From NCBI GenBank assembly GCA_028752905.1, contig JAQNBH010000062.1, positions 242,281 through 306,280 of the forward strand: a stretch of 64,000 nucleotides of DNA, given 5' to 3'. Below the pieces are notes generated by a model. The model saw nothing but the letters and a program-made list of their open reading frames with translations, did no database searches and was not told the origin of the DNA. This DNA comes from Cladorhizidae sp. MBARI D1340-BT2. Lineage: Eukaryota > Porifera > Demospongiae > Poecilosclerida > Cladorhizidae. The position numbers and the translations under genes were made by a program. Positions 51,929 through 64,000 of the stretch are shown one piece after another (the first letter of the stretch is position 1; each line of letters begins with the position of its first letter).

Positions 51929-52837
51929 CCCTAATTAACAAGACCAAAGTCCCATATTTTGTCAACTGATAGAGAAGGCCCTTATCTGCAACATGTCAAC
52001 AGATTATCAATAAATGTAGTGGTTTTTCACTGGCAGGCCACCGCTTTGGCAACTGGAAAACGCCAGGAAAGATCGCAAACCTTACCACTTCAAATCACCA
52101 TAACCTGCTAATACTTAGAGTAATCAAAATTTTGGCACGTACAAAAGACAGATAATTAGAAGGGCTCTCCGGTGATATAAATAATTTCTTTTTTGGGTAA
52201 AGTGTAGAAAAGTTATGAGCTTTACGGCAAAAAAGCAAGATTTTTGGGGGGAAAATGAGAAACATATAGACCAAATTAGGGCAAATATCAAGATAGAGAA
52301 CACATAATGAAACCTATCATTCGAATCATATCAAGTCCATTACAGTGAAGTGTGCAGAATATTATGGATGTTTGATATCAACAGAGAGCACAGGGAGAGA
52401 CCTATCTTAATAGCTATATATCAAGTTTATACAGTGAAGTGTGGAGAATCTATGAAGCTAACCTGTTTAGCATCAAGATAGAGAACACATAGAGAAACCT
52501 ATCTTGTGATTCTATGTATGCAGAATATACGGATGTTTGGTATCAAGAGAGAGAACAGAGAGAGGCCTACCTTTAGAGCTATATATCAAGTCTATTCAGT
52601 GAAGTGTGGAGAATCTATGAAGCTAACATGTTTAGCTCAAGATAGAGAACACTGAGAGATACCTATCTTGCAAGTCCACTACAGTGAAGTGTGCAGAATA
52701 TATGGATGTTTGGTATCAAGAGAGAGCACTTAGAGAGTCCTATCTTAATAGCTATACATCAAGTCTATTCAGTGAAGTGTGGATAATCTACGAAGCTAAA
52801 CATGTTTAGCATCAAGTAAGAGTACAATTCATAACTG
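51929..52837. repeat. Monomer 58, type B, 909 bp
   Basis: Private G27 to T, the only change seen in the conserved block of a complete copy. Confidence 0.97.
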
Positions 52838-53749
52838 CCCTAATTAACAAGACCAAAGTCCCAGATTTTGTCAACTGATAGAGAAGGCCCTTATCTGCAA
52901 CATGTCAACAGATTATCAATAAATGTAGTGGTTTTTCACTGGCAGGCCACCGCTTTGGCAACTGGAAAACGCCAGGAAAGATCGCAAACCTTACCACTTC
53001 AAATCACCATAACTTGCTAATACTTAGAGTAATCAAAATTTTGGCACGTACAAAAGACAGATAATTAGAAGGGCTATCCGGTGATATAAAAATTTTCTTT
53101 TTTGAGTAAAGTGTAGAAAAGTTATGAGCTTTACGGCAAAAAAGCAAGATTTTTGGGGGGGAAATGAGAAACATATAGACCAAATTAGGGCAAATATCAA
53201 GATAGAGAACACATAATGAAACCTATCATTCGAATCATATCAAGTCCATTAGAGTGAAGTGTGCAGAATATTATTATGGATGTTTGATATCAACAGAGAG
53301 CACAGGGAGAGACCTATCTTAATAGCTATATATCAAGTTTATACAGTGAAGTGTGGAGAATCTATGAAGCTAACCTGTTTAGCATCAAGATAGAGAACAC
53401 ATAGAGAAACCTATCTTGTGATTCTATGTATGCAGAATATACGGATGTTTGGTATCAAGAGAGAGAACAGAGAGAGGCCTACCTTTAGAGCTATATATCA
53501 AGTCTATTCAGTGAAGTGTGGAGAATCTATGAAGCTAACATGTTTAGCTCAAGATAGAGAACACTGAGAGATACCTATCTTGCAAGTCCACTACAGTGAA
53601 GTGTGCAGAATATATGGATGTTTGGTATCAAGAGAGAGCACTTAGAGAGTCCTATCTTAATAGCTATACATCAAGTCTATTCAGTGAAGTGTGGATAATC
53701 TATGAAGCTAAACATGTTTAGCATCAAGTAAGAGTACAATTCATAACTG
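52838..53749. repeat. Monomer 59, A-to-C chimera, 912 bp
   Basis: A-like T204 and T259 and a private A268, then C-like A280, seven G and G415. C866 to T is a CpG to TpG change. Confidence 0.97.
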
Positions 53750-54658
53750 CCCTAATTAACAAGACCAAAGTCCCAGATTTTGTCAACTGATAGAGAAGGC
53801 CCTTATCTGCAACATGTCAACAGATTATCAATAAATGTAGTGGTTTTTCACTGGCAGGCCACCGCTTTGGCAACTGGAAAACGCCAGGAAAGATCGCAAA
53901 CCTTACCACTTCAAATCACCATAACCTGCTAATACTTAGAGTAATCAAAATTTTGGCACGTACAAAAGACAGATAATTAGAAGGGCTCTCCGGTGATATA
54001 AATAATTTCTTTTTTGGGTAAAGTGTAGAAAAGTTATGAGCTTTACGGCAAAAAAGCAAGATTTTTGGGGGGAAAATGAGAAACATATAGACCAAATTAG
54101 GGCAAATATCAAGATAGAGAACACATAATGAAACCTATCATTCGAATCATATCAAGTCCATTACAGTGAAGTGTGCAGAATATTATGGATGTTTGATATC
54201 AACAGAGAGCACAGGGAGAGACCTATCTTAATAGCTATATATCAAGTTTATACAGTGAAGTGTGGAGAATCTATGAAGCTAACCTGTTTAGCATCAAGAT
54301 AGAGAACACATAGAGAAACCTATCTTGTGATTCTATGTATGCAGAATATACGGATGTTTGGTATCAAGAGAGAGAACAGAGAGAGGCCTACCTTTAGAGC
54401 TATATATCAAGTCTATTCAGTGAAGTGTGGAGAATCTATGAAGCTAACATGTTTAGCTCAAGATAGAGAACACTGAGAGATACCTATCTTGCAAGTCCAC
54501 TACAGTGAAGTGTGCAGAATATATGGATGTTTGGTATCAAGAGAGAGCACTTAGAGAGTCCTATCTTAATAGCTATACATCAAGTCTATTCAGTGAAGTG
54601 TGGATAATCTACGAAGCTAAACATGTTTAGCATCAAGTAAGAGTACAATTCATAACTG
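53750..54658. repeat. Monomer 60, type B, 909 bp
   Basis: Standard type B, immediately before the second copy of the large duplication. Confidence 0.97.
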
Positions 54659-55570
54659 CCCTAATTAACAAGACCAAAGTCCCAGATTTTGTCAACTGAT
54701 AGAGAAGGCCCTTATCTGCAACATGTCAACAGATTATCAATAAATGTAGTGGTTTTTCACTGGCAGGCCACCGCTTTGGCAACTGGAAAACGCCAGGAAA
54801 GATCGCAAACCTTACCACTTCAAATCACCATAACTTGCTAATACTTAGAGTAATCAAAATTATGGCACGTACAAAAGACAGATAATTAGAGGGGCTATCC
54901 GGTGATATAAAAATTTCCTTTTTTGGGTAAAGTGTAGCAAAGTTATGAGCTTTACGGCAAAAAAGCAAGATTTTTGGGGGGAAAATGAGAAACATATAGA
55001 CCAAATTAGGGCAAATATCAAGATAGAGAACACATAATGAAACCTATCATTCGAATCATATCAAGTCCATTACAGTGAAGTGTGCAGAATATTATTATGG
55101 ATGTTTGATATCAACAGAGAGCACAGGGAGAGACCTATCTTAATAGCTATATATCAAGTTTATACAGTGAAGTGTGGAGAATCTATGAAGCTAACCTGTT
55201 TAGCATCAAGATAGAGAACACATAGAGAAACCTATCTTGTGATTCTATGTATGCAGAATATACGGATGTTTGGTATCAAGAGAGAGAACAGAGAGAGGCC
55301 TACCTTTAGAGCTATATATCAAGTCTATTCAGTGAAGTGTGGAGAATCTATGAAGCTAACATGTTTAGCTCAAGATAGAGAACACTGAGAGATATCTATC
55401 TTGCAAGTCCACTACAGTGAAGTGTGCAGAATATATGGATGTTTGGTATCAAGAGAGAGCACTTAGAGAGTCCTATCTTAATAGCTATACATCAAGTCTA
55501 TTCAGTGAAGTGTGGATAATCTACGAAGCTAAACATGTTTAGCATCAAGTAAGAGTACAATTCATAACTG
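54659..55570. repeat. Monomer 61, C-to-A chimera, 912 bp
   Basis: Same chimera as monomer 44, including G233 and T737. Confidence 0.97.
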
Positions 55571-56482
55571 CCCTAATTAACAAGACCAAAGTCCCAGATT
55601 TTGTCAACTGATAGAGAAGGCCCTTATCTGCAACATGTCAACAGATTATCAATAAATGTAGTGGTTTTTCACTGGCAGGCCACCGCTTTGGCAACTGGAA
55701 AACGCCAGGAAAGATCGCAAACCTTACCACTTCAAATCACCATAACTTGCTAATACTTAGAGTAATCAAAATTATGGCACGTACAAAAGACAGATAATTA
55801 GAAGGGCTATCCGGTGATATAAAAATTTCCTTTTTTGGATAAAGTGTAGAAAAGTTATGAGCTTTACGGCAAAAAAGCAAGATTTTTGGGGGGGAAATGA
55901 GAAACATATAGACCAAATTAGGGCAAATATCAAGATAGAGAACACATAATGAAACCTATCATTCGAATCATATCAAGTCCATTAGAGTGAAGTGTGCAGA
56001 ATATTATTATGGATGTTTGATATCAACAGAGAGCACAGGGAGAGACCTATCTTAATAGCTATATATCAAGTTTATACAGTGAAGTGTGGAGAATCTATGA
56101 AGCTAACCTGTTTAGCATCAAGATAGAGAACACATAGAGAAACCTATCTTGTGATTCTATGTATGCAGAATATACGGATGTTTGGTATCAAGAGAGAGAA
56201 CAGAGAGAGGCCTACCTTTAGAGCTATATATCAAGTCTATTCAGTGAAGTGTGGAGAATCTATGAAGCTAACATGTTTAGCTCAAGATAGAGAACACTGA
56301 GAGATACCTATCTTGCAAGTCCACTACAGTGAAGTGTGCAGAATATATGGATGTTTGGTATCAAGAGAGAGCACTTAGAGAGTCCTATCTTAATAGCTAT
56401 ACATCAAGTCTATTCAGTGAAGTGTGGATAATCTACGAAGCTAAACATGTTTAGCATCAAGTAAGAGTACAATTCATAACTG
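55571..56482. repeat. Monomer 62, type C, 912 bp
   Basis: Standard type C. Confidence 0.97.
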
Positions 56483-57391
56483 CCCTAATTAACAAGACCA
56501 AAGTCCCAGATTTTGTCAACTGATAGAGAAGGCCCTTATCTGCAACATGTCAACAGATTATCAATAAATGTAGTGGTTTTTCACTGGCAGGCCACCGCTT
56601 TGGCAACTGGAAAACGCCAGGAAAGATCGCAAACCTTACCACTTCAAATCACCATAACCTGCTAATACTTAGAGTAATCAAAATTTTGGCACGTACAAAA
56701 GACAGATAATTAGAAGGGCTCTCCGGTGATATAAATAATTTCTTTTTTGGGTAAAGTGTAGAAAAGTTATGAGCTTTACGGCAAAAAAGCAAGATTTTTG
56801 GGGGGAAAATGAGAAACATATAGACCAAATTAGGGCAAATATCAAGATAGAGAACACATAATGAAACCTATCATTCGAATCATATCAAGTCCATTACAGT
56901 GAAGTGTGCAGAATATTATGGATGTTTGATATCAACAGAGAGCACAGGGAGAGACCTATCTTAATAGCTATATATCAAGTTTATACAGTGAAGTGTGGAG
57001 AATCTATGAAGCTAACCTGTTTAGCATCAAGATAGAGAACACATAGAGAAACCTATCTTGTGATTCTATGTATGCAGAATATACGGATGTTTGGTATCAA
57101 GAGAGAGAACAGAGAGAGGCCTACCTTTAGAGCTATATATCAAGTCTATTCAGTGAAGTGTGGAGAATCTATGAAGCTAACATGTTTAGCTCAAGATAGA
57201 GAACACTGAGAGATACCTATCTTGCAAGTCCACTACAGTGAAGTGTGCAGAATATATGGATGTTTGGTATCAAGAGAGAGCACTTAGAGAGTCCTATCTT
57301 AATAGCTATACATCAAGTCTATTCAGTGAAGTGTGGATAATCTACGAAGCTAAACATGTTTAGCATCAAGTAAGAGTACAATTCATAACTG
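56483..57391. repeat. Monomer 63, type B, 909 bp
   Basis: Standard type B. Confidence 0.97.
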
Positions 57392-58301
57392 CCCTAATTA
57401 ACAAGACCAAAGTCCCAGATTTTGTCAACTGATAGAGAAGGCCCTTATCTGCAACATGTCAACAGATTATCAATAAATGTAGTGGTTTTTCACTGGCAGG
57501 CCACCGCTTTGGCAACTGGAAAACGCCAGGAAAGATCGCAAACCTTACCACTTCAAATCACCATAACTTGCTAATACTTAGAGTAATCAAAATTTTGGCA
57601 CGTACAAAAGACAGATAATTAGAAGGGCTATCCGGTGATATAAAAATTTTCTTTTTTGGGTAAAGTGTAGCAAAGTTATGAGCTTTACGGCAAAAAAGCA
57701 AGATTTTTGGGGGGAAAATGAGAAACATATAGACCAAATTAGGGCAAATATCAAGATAGAGAACACATAATGAAACCTATCATTCGAATCATATCAAGTC
57801 CATTACAGTGAAGTGTGCAGAATATTATTATGGATGTTTGATATCAACAGAGAGCACAGGGAGAGACCTATCTTAATAGCTATATATCAAGTTTATACAG
57901 TGAAGTGTGGAGAATCTATGAAGCTAACCTGTTTAGCATCAAGATAGAGAACACATAGAGAAACCTATCTTGTGATTCTATGTATGCAGTATACGGATGT
58001 TTGGTATCAAGAGAGAGAACAGAGAGAGGCCTACCTTTAGAGCTATATATCAAGTCTATTCAGTGAAGTGTGGAGAATCTATGAAGCTAACATGTTTAGC
58101 TCAAGATAGAGAACACTGAGAGATACCTATCTTGCAAGTCCACTACAGTGAAGTGTGCAGAATATATGGATGTTTGGTATCAAGAGAGAGCACTTAGAGA
58201 GTCCTATCTTAATAGCTATACATCAAGTCTATTCAGTGAAGTGTGGATAATCTACGAAGCTAAACATGTTTAGCATCAAGTAAGAGTACAATTCATAACT
58301 G
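57392..58301. repeat. Monomer 64, type A, 910 bp
   Basis: Same 2-bp S3 loss as monomer 47. Confidence 0.97.
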
Positions 58302-59213
58302 CCCTAATTAACAAGACCAAAGTCCCAGATTTTGTCAACTGATAGAGAAGGCCCTTATCTGCAACATGTCAACAGATTATCAATAAATGTAGTGGTTTTT
58401 CACTGGCAGGCCACCGCTTTGGCAACTGGAAAACGCCAGGAAAGATCGCAAACCTTACCACTTCAAATCACCATAACTTGCTAATACTTAGAGTAATCAA
58501 AATTATGGCACGTACAAAAGACAGATAATTAGAAGGGCTATCCGGTGATATAAAAATTTCCTTTTTTGGATAAAGTGTAGAAAAGTTATGAGCTTTACGG
58601 CAAAAAAGCAAGATTTTTGGGGGGGAAATGAGAAACATATAGACCAAATTAGGGCAAATATCAAGATAGAGAACACATAATGAAACCTATCATTCGAATC
58701 ATATCAAGTCCATTAGAGTGAAGTGTGCAGAATATTATTATGGATGTTTGATATCAACAGAGAGCACAGGGAGAGACCTATCTTAATAGCTATATATCAA
58801 GTTTATACAGTGAAGTGTGGAGAATCTATGAAGCTAACCTGTTTAGCATCAAGATAGAGAACACATAGAGAAACCTATCTTGTGATTCTATATATGCAGA
58901 ATATACGGATGTTTGGTATCAAGAGAGAGAACAGAGAGAGGCCTACCTTTAGAGCTATATATCAAGTCTATTCAGTGAAGTGTGGAGAATCTATGAAGCT
59001 AACATGTTTAGCTCAAGATAGAGAACACTGAGAGATACCTATCTTGCAAGTCCACTACAGTGAAGTGTGCAGAATATATGGATGTTTGGTATCAAGAGAG
59101 AGCACTTAGAGAGTCCTATCTTAATAGCTATACATCAAGTCTATTCAGTGAAGTGTGGATAATCTACGAAGCTAAACATGTTTAGCATCAAGTAAGAGTA
59201 CAATTCATAACTG
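58302..59213. repeat. Monomer 65, type C, 912 bp
   Basis: A591 as in monomer 48. Confidence 0.97.
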
Positions 59214-60122
59214 CCCTAATTAACAAGACCAAAGTCCCAGATTTTGTCAACTGATAGAGAAGGCCCTTATCTGCAACATGTCAACAGATTATCAATAAAT
59301 GTAGTGGTTTTTCACTGGCAGGCCACCGCTTTGGCAACTGGAAAACGCCAGGAAAGATCGCAAACCTTACCACTTCAAATCACCATAACCTGCTAATACT
59401 TAGAGTAATCAAAATTTTGGCACGTACAAAAGACAGATAATTAGAAGGGCTCTCCGGTGATATAAATAATTTCTTTTTTGGGTAAAGTGTAGAAAAGTTA
59501 TGAGCTTTACGGCAAAAAAGCAAGATTTTTGGGGGGAAAATGAGAAACATATAGACCAAATTAGGGCAAATATCAAGATAGAGAACACATAATGAAACCT
59601 ATCATTCGAATCATATCAAGTCCATTACAGTGAAGTGTGCAGAATATTATGGATGTTTGATATCAACAGAGAGCACAGGGAGAGACCTATCTTAATAGCT
59701 ATATATCAAGTTTATACAGTGAAGTGTGGAGAATCTATGAAGCTAACCTGTTTAGCATCAAGATAGAGAACACATAGAGAAACCTATCTTGTGATTCTAT
59801 GTATGCAGAATATACGGATGTTTGGTATCAAGAGAGAGAACAGAGAGAGGCCTACCTTTAGAGCTATATATCAAGTCTATTCAGTGAAGTGTGGAGAATC
59901 TATGAAGCTAACATGTTTAGCTCAAGATAGAGAACACTGAGAGATACCTATCTTGCAAGTCCACTACAGTGAAGTGTGCAGAATATATGGATGTTTGGTA
60001 TCAAGAGAGAGCACTTAGAGAGTCCTATCTTAATAGCTATACATCAAGTCTATTCAGTGAAGTGTGGATAATCTACGAAGCTAAACATGTTTAGCATCAA
60101 GTAAGAGTACAATTCATAACTG
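59214..60122. repeat. Monomer 66, type B, 909 bp
   Basis: Standard type B. Confidence 0.97.
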
Positions 60123-61034
60123 CCCTAATTAACAAGACCAAAGTCCCAGATTTTGTCAACTGATAGAGAAGGCCCTTATCTGCAACATGTCAACAGATTA
60201 TCAATAAATGTAGTGGTTTTTCACTGGCAGGCCACCGCTTTGGCAACTGGAAAACGCCAGGAAAGATCGCAAACCTTACCACTTCAAATCACCATAACTT
60301 GCTAATACTTAGAGTAATCAAAATTATGGCACATACAAAAGACAGATAATTAGAAGGGCTATCCGGTGATATAAAAATTTCCTTTTTTGGATAAAGTGTA
60401 GAAAAGTTATGAGCTTTACGGCAAAAAAGCAAGATTTTTGGGGGGGAAATGAGAAACATATAGACCAAATTAGGGCAAATATCAAGATAGAGAACACATA
60501 ATGAAACCTATCATTCGAATCATATCAAGTCCATTAGAGTGAAGTGTGCAGAATATTATTATGGATGTTTGATATCAACAGAGAGCACAGGGAGAGACCT
60601 ATCTTAATAGCTATATATCAAGTTTATACAGTGAAGTGTGGAGAATCTATGAAGCTAACCTGTTTAGCATCAAGATAGAGAACACATAGAGAAACCTATC
60701 TTGTGATTCTATGTATGCAGAATATACGGATGTTTGGTATCAAGAGAGAGAACAGAGAGAGGCCTACCTTTAGAGCTATATATCAAGTCTATTCAGTGAA
60801 GTGTGGAGAATCTATGAAGCTAACATGTTTAGCTCAAGATAGAGAACACTGAGAGATACCTATCTTGCAAGTCCACTACAGTGAAGTGTGCAGAATATAT
60901 GGATGTTTGGTATCAAGAGAGAGCACTTAGAGAGTCCTATCTTAATAGCTATACATCAAGTCTATTCAGTGAAGTGTGGATAATCTACGAAGCTAAACAT
61001 GTTTAGCATCAAGTAAGAGTACAATTCATAACTG
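60123..61034. repeat. Monomer 67, type C, 912 bp
   Basis: A211 as in monomer 50. Confidence 0.97.
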
Positions 61035-61943
61035 CCCTAATTAACAAGACCAAAGTCCCAGATTTTGTCAACTGATAGAGAAGGCCCTTATCTGCAACAT
61101 GTCAACAGATTATCAATAAATGTAGTGGTTTTTCACTGGCAGGCCACCGCTTTGGCAACTGGAAAACGCCAGGAAAGATCGCAAACCTTACCACTTCAAA
61201 TCACCATAACCTGCTAATACTTAGAGTAATCAAAATTTTGGCACGTACAAAAGACAGATAATTAGAAGGGCTCTCCGGTGATATAAATAATTTCTTTTTT
61301 GGGTAAAGTGTAGAAAAGTTATGAGCTTTACGGCAAAAAAGCAAGATTTTTGGGGGGAAAATGAGAAACATATAGACCAAATTAGGGCAAATATCAAGAT
61401 AGAGAACACATAATGAAACCTATCATTCGAATCATATCAAGTCCATTACAGTGAAGTGTGCAGAATATTATGGATGTTTGATATCAACAGAGAGCACAGG
61501 GAGAGACCTATCTTAATAGCTATATATCAAGTTTATACAGTGAAGTGTGGAGAATCTATGAAGCTAACCTGTTTAGCATCAAGATAGAGAACACATAGAG
61601 AAACCTATCTTGTGATTCTATGTATGCAGAATATACGGATGTTTGGTATCAAGAGAGAGAACAGAGAGAGGCCTACCTTTAGAGCTATATATTAAGTCTA
61701 TTCAGTGAAGTGTGGAGAATCTATGAAGCTAACATGTTTAGCTCAAGATAGAGAACACTGAGAGATACCTATCTTGCAAGTCCACTACAGTGAAGTGTGC
61801 AGAATATATGGATGTTTGGTATCAAGAGAGAGCACTTAGAGAGTCCTATCTTAATAGCTATACATCAAGTCTATTCAGTGAAGTGTGGATAATCTACGAA
61901 GCTAAACATGTTTAGCATCAAGTAAGAGTACAATTCATAACTG
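61035..61943. repeat. Monomer 68, type B, 909 bp
   Basis: T662 as in monomer 51. Confidence 0.97.
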
Positions 61944-62855
61944 CCCTAATTAACAAGACCAAAGTCCCAGATTTTGTCAACTGATAGAGAAGGCCCTTAT
62001 CTGCAACATGTCAACAGATTATCAATAAATGTAGTGGTTTTTCACTGGCAGGCCACCGCTTTGGCAACTGGAAAACGCCAGGAAAGATCGCAAACCTTAC
62101 CACTTCAAATCACCATAACTTGCTAATACTTAGAGTAATCAAAATTATGGCACGTACAAAAGACAGATAATTAGAAGGGCTATCCGGTGATATAAAAATT
62201 TCCTTTTTTGGATAAAGTGTAGAAAAGTTATGAGCTTTACGGCAAAAAAGCAAGATTTTTGGGGGGGAAATGAGAAACATATAGACCAAATTAGGGCAAA
62301 TATCAAGATAGAGAACACATAATGAAACCTATCATTCGAATCATATCAAGTCCATTAGAGTGAAGTGTGCAGAATATTATTATGGATGTTTGATATCAAC
62401 AGAGAGCACAGGGAGAGACCTATCTTAATAGCTATATATCAAGTTTATACAGTGAAGTGTGGAGAATCTATGAAGCTAACCTGTTTAGCATCAAGATAGA
62501 GAACACATAGAGAAACCTATCTTGTGATTCTATGTATGCAGAATATACGGATGTTTGGTATCAAGAGAGAGAACAGAGAGAGGCCTACCTTTAGAGCTAT
62601 ATATCAAGTCTATTCAGTGAAGTGTGGAGAATCTATGAAGCTAACATGTTTAGCTCAAGATAGAGAACACTGAGAGATACCTATCTTGCAAGTCCACTAC
62701 AGTGAAGTGTGCAGAATATATGGATGTTTGGTATCAAGAGAGAGCACTTAGAGAGTCCTATCTTAATAGCTATACATCAAGTCTATTCAGTGAAGTGTGG
62801 ATAATCTACGAAGCTAAACATGTTTAGCATCAAGTAAGAGTACAATTCATAACTG
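61944..62855. repeat. Monomer 69, type C, 912 bp
   Basis: Standard type C. Confidence 0.97.
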
Positions 62856-63766
62856 CCCTAATTAACAAGACCAAAGTCCCAGATTTTGTCAACTGATAGA
62901 GAAGGCCCTTATCTGCAACATGTCAACAGATTATCAATAAATGTAGTGGTTTTTCACTGGCAGGCCACCGCTTTGGCAACTGGAAAACGCCAGGAAAGAT
63001 CGCAAACCTTACCACTTCAAATCACCATAACTTGCTAATACTTAGAGTAATCAAAATTTGGCACGTACAAAAGACAGATAATTAGAAGGGCTATCCGGTG
63101 ATATAAAAATTTTCTTTTTTGGGTAAAGTGTAGCAAAGTTATGAGCTTTACGGCAAAAAAGCAAGATTTTTGGGGGGAAAATGAGAAACATATAGGACCA
63201 AATTAGGGCAAATATCAAGATAGAGAACACATAATGAAACCTATCATTCGAATCATATCAAGTCCATTACAGTGAAGTGTGCAGAATATTATTATGGATG
63301 TTTGATATCAACAGAGAGCACAGGGAGAGACCTATCTTAATAGCTATATATCAAGTTTATACAGTGAAGTGTGGAGAATCTATGAGCTAACCTGTTTAGC
63401 ATCAAGATAGAGAACACATAGAGAAACCTATCTTGTGATTCTATGTATGCAGAATATACGGATGTTTGGTATCAAGAGAGAGAACAGAGAGAGGCCTACC
63501 TTTAGAGCTATATATCAAGTCTATTCAGTGAAGTGTGGAGAATCTATGAAGCTAACATGTTTAGCTCAAGATAGAGAACACTGAGAGATACCTATCTTGC
63601 AAGTCCACTACAGTGAAGTGTGCAGAATATATGGATGTTTGGTATCAAGAGAGAGCACTTAGAGAGTCCTATCTTAATAGCTATACATCAAGTCTATTCA
63701 GTGAAGTGTGGATAATCTACGAAGCTAAACATGTTTAGCATCAAGTAAGAGTACAATTCATAACTG
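62856..63766. repeat. Monomer 70, type A with three private indels, 911 bp
   Basis: One T lost at about 202-205 (AAAATTTGGC), one G gained at about 341 (ATAGGACC), one A lost at about 530 (TATGAGCTAACC). None occurs in any other copy. Confidence 0.95.
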
Positions 63767-64000
63767 CCCTAATTAACAAGACCAAAGTCCCAGATTTTGT
63801 CAACTGATAGAGAAGGCCCTTATCTGCAACATGTCAACAGATTATCAATAAATGTAGTGGTTTTTCACTTGCAGGCCACCGCTTTGGCAACTGGAAAACG
63901 CCAGGAAAGATCGCAAACCTTACCACTTCAAATCACCATAACTTGCTAATACTTAGAGTACTAAAAATTTTGGCACGTACAAAAGACAGATAATTAGAAG
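63767..64000. repeat. Monomer 71, partial (first 234 bp)
   Basis: Cut by the window end. It carries G104 to T, C195 and a private C197 to A. C195 links it to monomers 8, 10 and 13 near the left end. Confidence 0.95.

Larger units (their letters stand above)
54659..63766. repeat. Large duplicated block, copy 2 (monomers 61-70)
   Basis: Matches the block at 39178. The only differences I found are the three single-base indels in monomer 70. Seven monomers (54-60) separate the two copies. Confidence 0.9.
1..64000. repeat. Satellite DNA array, ~912-bp monomer, 70 complete copies plus a partial
   Basis: The sequence returns to the same word (CCCTAATTAAC) at 71 positions spaced 908-912 bp apart, always in direct orientation, with only a few differences per copy. 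Array-wide identity is very high. The monomer is 37% GC. Every monomer has stops in all six frames close to its start: forward TAA at 4 and 8 and TGA at 39; reverse-strand stops read at 3, 7 and 65 of the unit. Because 912 and 909 are multiples of three, no frame can run on through the array. The array is therefore non-coding. Structure and scale match eukaryotic heterochromatic satellite DNA; chromosomal location and function cannot be read from the window. The strand is arbitrary. No flanking unique DNA is present at either end. Confidence 0.98.

Noticed and set aside
1..64000. CRISPR-like array (regularly spaced direct repeats).
   Set aside because: The repeated unit is about 912 bp and the copies abut with no unique spacers. 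The internal ~95-bp sub-repeats are diverged and also lack spacers, and there are no cas genes.
1..64000. rDNA intergenic spacer, tandem LTR element or other mobile-element array.
   Set aside because: No rRNA sequence, no terminal repeats or target-site duplications between copies, no polypurine tract/primer site pair, and no reverse transcriptase or transposase reading frame.
1..64000. Telomeric or simple-sequence repeats.
   Set aside because: No TTAGGG, TTTAGGG or other short telomere-type tandem runs were seen. The longest simple tracts are runs of six to seven identical bases.

Overview
The whole window is a single tandem satellite-DNA array. A monomer of about 912 bp is repeated head to tail, in one orientation, from the first base to the last: 70 complete copies and a final partial copy of 234 bp. 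Copy lengths are 912 bp (43 copies), 909 (18), 911 (4), 908 (3) and 910 (2), which sum exactly to the 63,766 bp before the partial copy. No protein gene, RNA gene, mobile element or unique flanking sequence is present, and both array ends lie outside the window. The phase used here (monomer starts at CCCTAATTAAC) is arbitrary and simply follows the first base.

A long, nearly identical kilobase-scale array points to eukaryotic heterochromatin, such as a centromere, pericentromere, subtelomere or sex chromosome. Monomer 1 is 37% GC by direct count. It has only 9 CpG against about 31 expected, and some rare variants are CpG to TpG/CpA transitions. That pattern suits a genome with cytosine methylation (vertebrate, plant, or some invertebrates). 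I do not recognise the family and cannot name the species.

Each monomer is composite. Bases 1-357 are a non-repetitive part containing a very conserved, relatively GC-rich block (1-170) and a variable stretch (171-324) that overlaps an imperfect inverted repeat. Bases 358-912 are an older, diverged array of 70-96 bp sub-repeats alternating between two forms, X and Y (S1 to S6, then a 28-bp stub S7). X forms carry a short hairpin. Y forms end in a roughly 16-bp palindrome at the boundary with the next X.

Three monomer types recur. Type A (912 bp) has T177, T204, C280, C415 and an intact ATTATT. Type B (909 bp) has C177, T254, A256, A280 and lacks one ATT triplet near 432-440. Type C (912 bp) usually has A204, with C259, A269, A280, a seven-G run and G415. 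By eye there are about 30 A or A-like, 21 B and 19 C copies. The left 15 kb is mostly A; further right B and C are interleaved with A. Nested duplications are visible: a 5-monomer unit (period 4557), a 3-monomer unit (2733), a 4-monomer unit (3640-3641) and a block of about nine monomers repeated 15,481 bp (17 monomers) downstream. These, with chimeric monomers, fit repeated unequal crossover and gene conversion. All comparisons were made by eye, so rare single-base variants may have been missed.
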